This document shows, in pieces, positions 19,901-22,638 of a stretch of DNA of 22,638 nucleotides. Position 1 is the first letter of the stretch. Each line of letters opens with the position of its first letter. A program made the translations under genes and the position numbers. The stretch lies in assembly GCA_028565635.1 (NCBI GenBank), contig JAOXYB010086275.1, positions 1 to 22,638 of the forward strand, given 5' to 3'. Under the pieces are notes generated by a model. It ran no database searches. It saw only the letters and a list, made by a program, of their open reading frames with translations, and was not told the origin of the DNA. The DNA is from Phoronis ovalis (Eukaryota > Phoronida > Phoronidae).

Positions 19901-21094
19901 TCATGCTGTTCATGCAAACTAAACCAACCTCAAAATTAAACTGAACGTTTTTATTCTTGCAAGAAAACCCTGGTACAAGTGATTGCAGTAATTGTGCACA
20001 TTAATATTTTGGTCTGTTGTAATTATAAGCTTTGATGTTTAATAGGTATTTTTTGGTGTTTAATAAAATATATATGTGGCACTAATTGTAGCTGCAGATG
20101 TTTGCACTAAAAGATTATAGCAATTATTATTTCATTTTATAAATCATAGTAATGTTATGCTTTAAATCCATAGTCCTCCATTTTGTTGTAGGCGGCTTCT
20201 ATACAAGACATCTTCCATTTTGGTTTGAATGGTTCCGATATCTGTCCTTTGTTCATTATTCATACCACGCATCCTTAATTTTTGAATTTCAATATGCAGA
20301 TGATATAGAGTGAGTAAAGACTAATTCTAAAGTATAATTGGTTTCTGGTGCAATACACATTATAGAAATTGAAGAATCAAATTTGTAACTCATCATTTTG
20401 TGTAAGCTTACTCTGAATCTGTTGTTTCAAGTAGGAAATGGGAATTTTCGTCAGAATGAAACACATGTGGTTCAGATTTAAGTTTTAAGTCAAGATGCGT
20501 ATATACATTTTAAATTGATTTATTATATTTATACGTTTTACATTTTAACAAGCTTAAGCTAATTTAGACAATTCCGCAACTTGCAGAAAATCTTTAATGT
20601 ATTTTACATTTAATTTCTCAATAGTAATCTTAGCACTTTTCAAACTGCTGATGTGTTGTCCAATTTATCTAGAAATATTTTCCTTTTGTATTAATTTATG
20701 ATCACTGAATTCCAAAAATATTAAAATGTAATTCTAGGACATTTGAAAGTGAAACCTGAGTTGGTATCCATCCACACAGATAAAACATCTGGCGAAAATT
20801 TTAAATATCGATTTTTCATCAATGTCATGAATGTAATTATATCATTGGATTTAACCCTTAAGTGATTCACTGACATATTTTAATATTTACAGGTGTGCGG
20901 CACCCAATGCCACTACTTATCCAGAATGTCTTCAACCAAATACGACACATTTTGCATCCCAGAGAGTCTTAGATGGTAAAGAAGTCGACTGGCCTGCGTG
21001 GGGCTTTGTTTTAGTATTATTTGCCTTTATTTTTGTGTTTAGATTGTTGGGTTATATTGTATTAAGATATTTTAGAAAGCCACATACAGTGTAG
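10763..21094 (+). CDS. ABCG-family half-transporter, gene 2 (complete from Walker A region to stop)
   Basis: Membrane ATPase half-transporter, presumably a homo- or heterodimer exporting a hydrophobic substrate. Exons: 10763-10901, 12693-12862, 13556-13661, 14052-14152, 14490-14651, 15211-15304, 15879-15942, 16174-16370, 17029-17270, one of 17842-17899 or 18045-18102, 18985-19199, 19524-19614, 20192-20309 and 20893-21094. All phases agree and the total is 652 residues, normal for the family. Walker A GPSGSGKTT is at 44-52, Q-loop Gln about 88, signature ISGGE 148-152, Walker B LLMLLDEP 167-174, D-loop SGLD 176-179, H-loop His206. A variable linker with an Asp run precedes helix 1 (about 394-411). 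Helix 2 is 425-445, and helices 3-6 end at 652. The ATG at 10763 is only 43 residues before Walker A and sits 12 bases after an acceptor-like site, so an upstream exon is possible. Confidence 0.9.
11047..11257. mobile_element. Fold-back (MITE-like) inverted repeat in intron 1
   Basis: The left arm, about 11047-11121, includes catagtcaattgtcattata and ends aaataaatacgt. The right arm, about 11183-11257, starts acgtatttatttt and includes the reverse complement tataacgacaattgactatg. Arms of about 75 bp pair imperfectly around a loop of about 60 bp. It contains no coding capacity. A non-autonomous transposon is the likeliest reading; target-site duplications were not resolved. Confidence 0.75.
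11477..11748 (+). repeat. 68-bp minisatellite, four diverged copies
   Basis: Unit starts at 11477, 11545, 11613 and 11681 are exactly 68 bp apart. Each has cc(a)-(g/a)tAACCTG or gTGACCTG-type text near the start, an A-rich middle, a GAxTGAC/GAGTGAC motif and a closing A run. Confidence 0.75.
11884..12195 (+). repeat. Degenerate minisatellite with core TTTGGATTGCTACCC
   Basis: About ten copies of a TTGGATTG core at spacings near 30-35 bp. The last are best preserved: ttggattgctacccttatat occurs at about 12085 and 12115, exactly 30 bp apart. The 72-residue frame at 12090-12308 is a by-product of this repeat, not a gene. Confidence 0.8.
12693..12862 (+). CDS. Gene 2 exon 2: Walker A to Q-loop region
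   Basis: Acceptor tttgcag and donor gtaagt, 170 nt, phase 1 to 0. It encodes [15 protein letters not shown] (P-loop), IDSGSITL, then [20 protein letters not shown]. Gln88 aligns with the catalytic Q-loop glutamine of the plant-type VTQDD motif. Confidence 0.93.
12863..13555 (+). other. Gene 2 intron 2, with a short TGCTCGC repeat
   Basis: 693-bp GT-AG intron. Bases 12911-13080 hold four degenerate copies of an aatgttcgctgctcgcactt-like unit, at about 12911, 12938, 13026 and 13057. This stretch is more GC-rich than its surroundings and may be a fragment of a dispersed repeat. Nothing else is recognised. Confidence 0.65.
13556..13661 (+). CDS. Gene 2 exon 3: helical subdomain of the ATPase domain
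   Basis: Acceptor ttttcag and donor gttagt (non-consensus +3), 106 nt, phase 0 to 1. It encodes [20 protein letters not shown] and on through [12 protein letters not shown], matching the family's A.LRLP..M..EK...V...L.L.KC block. Confidence 0.92.
13662..14051 (+). other. Gene 2 intron 3
   Basis: 390-bp GT-AG intron, AT-rich. No feature is recognised. Confidence 0.75.
14052..14152 (+). CDS. Gene 2 exon 4: ABC signature and Walker B
   Basis: Acceptor gtttacag and donor gtaagt, 101 nt, phase 1 to 0. It encodes [20 protein letters not shown] and on to [16 protein letters not shown] is the ABCG form of the LSGGQ signature. The exon ends at the Walker B aspartate, and the catalytic Glu is the first codon of exon 5. 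Confidence 0.94.
14185..14250 (+). repeat. Direct duplication of exon 4 tail and its donor inside intron 4
   Basis: tggttgtgaactacgtacta to ttggatgtaagttaagtcc repeats the end of exon 4 plus its donor (14110-14168), 75-81 bp downstream, with a few substitutions and small indels. It cannot be a functional extension: reading through the first donor gives gta agt taa, a stop. The second donor is therefore a decoy. Confidence 0.88.
14490..14651 (+). CDS. Gene 2 exon 5: catalytic Glu, D-loop and H-loop
   Basis: Acceptor atttgcag and donor gtcagt, 162 nt, phase 0 to 0. It encodes [20 protein letters not shown], then [20 protein letters not shown] ending LLLTDGQ. Glu173 (Walker B catalytic), Asp179 (D-loop) and His206 (H-loop) are all present, so the ATPase should be active. 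Confidence 0.95.
14652..15210 (+). other. Gene 2 intron 5
   Basis: 559-bp GT-AG intron. No feature is recognised. Confidence 0.75.
15211..15304 (+). CDS. Gene 2 exon 6: end of ATPase domain
   Basis: Acceptor ctgttacag and donor gtaagt, 94 nt, phase 0 to 1. It encodes [20 protein letters not shown] and [11 protein letters not shown], the family's G.A.....YF..G..C....NPADF block. Confidence 0.94.
15305..15878 (+). other. Gene 2 intron 6
   Basis: 574-bp GT-AG intron. It contains an isolated AGGTCA-A-AGTTCA site at 15487-15499. An 87-residue minus-strand open frame at 15568-15831 has no recognised family. Confidence 0.7.
15487..15499 (+). promoter_or_regulatory. Candidate DR1 nuclear-receptor site
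   Basis: AGGTCAAAGTTCA reads as a direct repeat of AGGTCA-type half-sites with one-base spacing, the form bound by HNF4/RXR-type receptors. It is outside the GGTCA repeat family, so it is not explained by that repeat. Function is inferred from sequence alone. Confidence 0.25.
15879..15942 (+). CDS. Gene 2 exon 7: linker
   Basis: Acceptor gttttcag and donor gttggt (weak), 64 nt, phase 1 to 2. It encodes (L)[20 protein letters not shown](R), a charged helical start of the linker between the ATPase domain and the membrane domain. Confidence 0.85.
16174..16370 (+). CDS. Gene 2 exon 8: variable linker
   Basis: Acceptor aatgtag and donor gtatgc at 16371, 197 nt, phase 2 to 1. It encodes a polar low-conservation stretch ([20 protein letters not shown], then [17 protein letters not shown], ending GIKSK). 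The gtactc site at 16349 has the wrong phase for exon 9. Without splicing, the frame stays open to a stop at 16487-16489. Confidence 0.8.
16371..17028 (+). other. Gene 2 intron 8
   Basis: 658-bp GT-AG intron. The first 119 bases remain open in the exon 8 frame. No other feature is recognised. Confidence 0.7.
17029..17270 (+). CDS. Gene 2 exon 9: acidic linker, connecting helix and helix 1
   Basis: Acceptor ttttttag and donor gtaaga, 242 nt, phase 1 to 0. It encodes [19 protein letters not shown], then [20 protein letters not shown] (the family's W.QY..L..R...R connecting helix), then helix 1 around [19 protein letters not shown], ending NGRMGV. The final GV pairs with the helix-2 exon, matching G-V/L-F-F in relatives. 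Confidence 0.93.
17271..17841 (+). other. Gene 2 intron 9
   Basis: 571-bp GT-AG intron before alternative exon 10a. No feature is recognised; the acceptor of exon 10a (ttattttaaag) has a rather weak pyrimidine tract. Confidence 0.7.
17842..17899 (+). CDS. Gene 2 alternative helix-2 exon 10a
   Basis: 58-nt exon, acceptor ttattttaaag and donor gtgagt, phase 0 to 1. It encodes [19 protein letters not shown], then F from exon 11. Its WGF-P-F--AI pattern is closest to the plant-type ABCG helix 2. It is separated from 10b by only 145 bp. Its own acceptor is weaker than that of 10b, which suggests regulated use. Confidence 0.8.
18045..18102 (+). CDS. Gene 2 alternative helix-2 exon 10b
   Basis: 58-nt exon, acceptor ttgccttttcag and donor gtaagt, phase 0 to 1. 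It encodes [19 protein letters not shown]. It aligns without gaps to 10a and shares 11 of 19 residues. Including both 10a and 10b (116 nt), or neither, puts exon 11 out of frame. Confidence 0.87.
18103..18984 (+). other. Gene 2 intron 10
   Basis: 882-bp GT-AG intron. Bases 18103-18593 match gene 1 203-691, then sequence jumps to the equivalent of gene 1 4933. The 4.2 kb with extra exon copies in gene 1 is absent here. A reverse-oriented GGTCA repeat fragment is at about 18652-18685. Confidence 0.85.
18985..19199 (+). CDS. Gene 2 exon 11 (helix 2 end to helix 4)
   Basis: Acceptor tttgcag and donor gtaagg, 215 nt, phase 1 to 0. It encodes [20 protein letters not shown], helix 3 ([18 protein letters not shown]) and most of helix 4. 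The usual Pro of PEERA is Gln here, unlike gene 1. The ATG at 18975 is intronic. Confidence 0.93.
19200..19523 (+). other. Gene 2 intron 11
   Basis: 324-bp GT-AG intron, closely similar to the gene 1 equivalent. An internal gttgcag at about 19309-19315 is followed by stops and is not an exon. Confidence 0.75.
19524..19614 (+). CDS. Gene 2 exon 12 (helix 5)
   Basis: Acceptor atttccag and donor gtaatt, 91 nt, phase 0 to 1. It encodes [20 protein letters not shown] and [11 protein letters not shown]. Confidence 0.91.
19615..20191 (+). other. Gene 2 intron 12
   Basis: 577-bp GT-AG intron, similar throughout to gene 1 5968-6551. No feature is recognised. Confidence 0.75.
20192..20309 (+). CDS. 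Gene 2 exon 13
   Basis: Acceptor ttgttgtag and donor gtgagt, 118 nt, phase 1 to 2. It encodes [20 protein letters not shown] and on through YADDI(E). Three residues differ from gene 1. Confidence 0.92.
20310..20892 (+). other. Gene 2 intron 13
   Basis: 583-bp GT-AG intron with one copy of the 238-bp unit that is doubled in gene 1. No other feature is seen. Confidence 0.75.
20893..21094 (+). CDS. Gene 2 terminal exon 14
   Basis: Acceptor atttacag, phase 2 in, stop TAG at 21092-21094. Residues Cys587 and Cys598 and sequons at Asn591 and Asn602 lie in the last extracellular loop. Helix 6 follows (about 621-643), then the tail RYFRKPHTV. The two Cys match the position of the ABCG2 intraloop disulfide. 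Confidence 0.94.
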
Positions 21095-21596
21095 TACAAA
21101 TTGCAATTATTATTCTCGATTCTTGGTTTACCAGAATTACTGTTATTGTGAATATGTAATGTTATTTATTTTAATGTTAATTACGTTAAACGCATCGTCA
21201 GTTTATATTGAACCAAAAAAGATAATCATAATATTGTAATTACAGGTATTGTAATTGTAATTTGTAAAATATTCAGTTTCCCTAGTCAAGCTTTCAGCTT
21301 TGTGTACCGCTGAAGTCGCTGTTTAGAAGTCACAATTTACTATTTATCAAGTAATTTATAATTTAAGTAATACTACAATTACAAGTATATACAAAAAGTT
21401 GTTAACATTATTGTTTGTAACATCAGTTATTTCTCATTGTGATGTTTTTGCATAAATCATCAGGGATAATCACATTATAATTGTCAACTCTCCACTGCTT
21501 TGGGTAAAAACCTGATCTTACCAAGATTGCTAAGTGGCGTTGATTTGAGTGCCTTAAAAATCATAAAATATGTTAAAACGCAATTTAGCATTCATC

Positions 21597-21602
21597 AATA
21601 AA
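21597..21602 (+). terminator. Candidate gene 2 polyadenylation signal
   Basis: AATAAA about 500 bp after the stop, in the tract shared with gene 1 (7957-7962). Gene 2 has about 120 bp of extra sequence just before it (about 21455-21570). Confidence 0.45.
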
Positions 21603-21654
21603 TTGGTTAGAGATCGTTCTTCTTAGATCTTTATAAACTAATCACTACTCGATA

Positions 21655-21800
21655 TGATGACTCGCTTGTGTTGAAGTTCATGAATTTCATATCTTGTGAT
21701 ATATTGTAGTTGGAAGTTGTTACTGTTACATCGGAGGATATGTTGCTTACAATGACAACACATTTATCTTACATCTGCTCAGTCATTACATCTACAAAAA
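21655..21800 (+). repeat. Distal end of the tandem-duplicated segment, gene 2 side
   Basis: Aligns with about 8383-8540 downstream of gene 1, including gtagttggaagttgtt and gttgcttaca. Similarity is lost after about 21800. Confidence 0.7.
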
Positions 21801-22160
21801 AGTGAGTGAACCGTGAGTGTCATGAACCAGTTCTGGTGTATTGTAGTAGAGAGCTATGTATATAGGTCGATCTAGCTAGCATCAGCCCCGACTAGCTAGT
21901 GTCATTGATAGAAAGTTGCATCTGTAAATATGGCAATGATATAGTAAAAGCAGGCTCCTGATTATACATACTATCCATCTCAAGGCTAAGCTACACCTTC
22001 GTCCCTGTTTAAATATAAATTCACAAAATCGATGTTTTCTGAAAGTTTAACATTCAAACTATGTCCTATTGGTACTTAATTAGCGTTTTTAAAATGACAC
22101 CCTATAAAATTCATTAAGTACATCCTATGGGAAAACCCAATAGTCAAAAAATATTTTGGC

Positions 22161-22333
22161 AAGTAAACGATACTCCCATAATTGTTATAGCCGAGCATAT
22201 TGAAATTGCAGCAGGATATTGTTTATATAATCAATATAGAAAGTACTCTTTTTAGACATTCAATTAACACTTCATCATTCACGATATATAAAATGTCGTC
22301 ATAACACATTAAAGGGAGTATCGTTTATTTCTT
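22161..22333. repeat. Inverted repeat, arms about 34-38 bp
   Basis: aagtaaacgatactccc at 22161-22177 is mirrored by gggagtatcgtttattt at 22314-22330. Pairing continues inward, imperfectly, through attgttatagccga (22181-22194) and tcgtcataacacatt (22296-22310). The interval is about 100 bp with no coding capacity. It could be a small non-autonomous transposon. Confidence 0.65.
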
Positions 22334-22588
22334 AAAGTACTTCTTTAATACTTCTTAGCTCGAATTTAGATCCATTTGCATTTCAGGTAGGGTCTACCCT
22401 ATGATTTTTGAGATGTTAAAGCTGCAATCGTACCAAAAAAGGGGTAAAAATGTAAAAATGGTAAAAGCTACCCTTTTCTTTTAACATCGATGACTTGTAT
22501 ATGAATCGTGCACCCCCGATCCGCCACGACCGCTCTACGCTTATACTAGAAACATCATAAACCACAAGACTTGCGTACACAGTTTATG

Positions 22589-22596
22589 TGACGTCA
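22589..22596. promoter_or_regulatory. TGACGTCA (CRE) octamer near right edge
   Basis: A perfect palindromic CRE (CREB/ATF consensus), followed at about 22601 by cggaaagt, an ETS-like core, in a locally GC-richer stretch. It could mark the promoter of a gene beyond the window; a chance match is possible. Confidence 0.25.
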
Positions 22597-22638
22597 TCTT
22601 CGGAAAGTGAGAAAAACGTCATGATCCACAGCACAACC

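Larger units (their letters stand above)
21801..22638 (+). other. Intergenic DNA right of gene 2
   Basis: No coding region is recognised. It contains an inverted repeat (22161-22333), an A-rich hairpin-like stretch near 22434-22480, and a locally GC-richer end (22500-22638) with a TGACGTCA octamer. Confidence 0.6.

Overview
The window is nuclear DNA of an invertebrate animal. It is AT-rich and intron-dense, with GT-AG introns of roughly 150 bp to 2.7 kb, minisatellites, fold-back elements and a dispersed repeat built on GGTCA. The taxon cannot be fixed from the sequence; the repeat content would suit a marine invertebrate, but that is only an impression. There are no bacterial-style genes, tRNAs, rRNAs or CRISPR arrays.

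Both genes lie on the + strand and encode ABCG-subfamily half-transporters (ATPase domain first, then six membrane helices). They are tandem paralogues. Gene 1 (about 145-7707) is cut by the left edge, so only its last five coding positions are present: helix 2 to the C-terminus, 227 aa. Gene 2 (10763-21094) is complete from just before Walker A to the stop. I resolve 14 coding positions whose phases all match, giving a 652-residue protein. One or more 5' exons may be missing. The ATPase domain has Walker A, Q-loop, an ISGGE signature, Walker B, D-loop and H-loop. By remembered motifs it resembles the plant ABCG21/22-type half-transporters at least as much as human ABCG1 or ABCG2.

The most interesting structure is at exon position 10, a 58-nt exon coding for most of membrane helix 2. 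Gene 2 carries two intact versions (17842-17899 and 18045-18102). Gene 1 carries two intact versions (145-202 and 2943-3000) and two decayed ones (1136-1204 and 3107-3165). Every intact copy is 58 nt, enters in phase 0 and leaves in phase 1, so only one can be used per mRNA: skipping all or using two breaks the frame. This is the signature of mutually exclusive splicing. The exchanged peptide falls on the helix that lines the drug cavity in human ABCG2. The versions differ at the position equivalent to ABCG2 Asn436 (Glu, Tyr or Phe) and keep the Phe439 equivalent.

Layout: 1-5314, gene 1 helix-2 exon array inside two large tandem intron blocks; 5315-7707, remaining gene 1 exons; 7708-8540, gene 1 3' flank, duplicated downstream of gene 2; 8540-10750, intergenic DNA with a 262-bp GGTCA-rich repeat pair; 10751-17270, gene 2 ATPase-domain, linker and helix-1 exons, with a fold-back element and minisatellites in intron 1; 17842-18102, gene 2 alternative exon pair; 18985-21094, remaining gene 2 exons; 21095-22638, 3' flank and intergenic DNA with an inverted repeat and a CRE-like site near the right edge.
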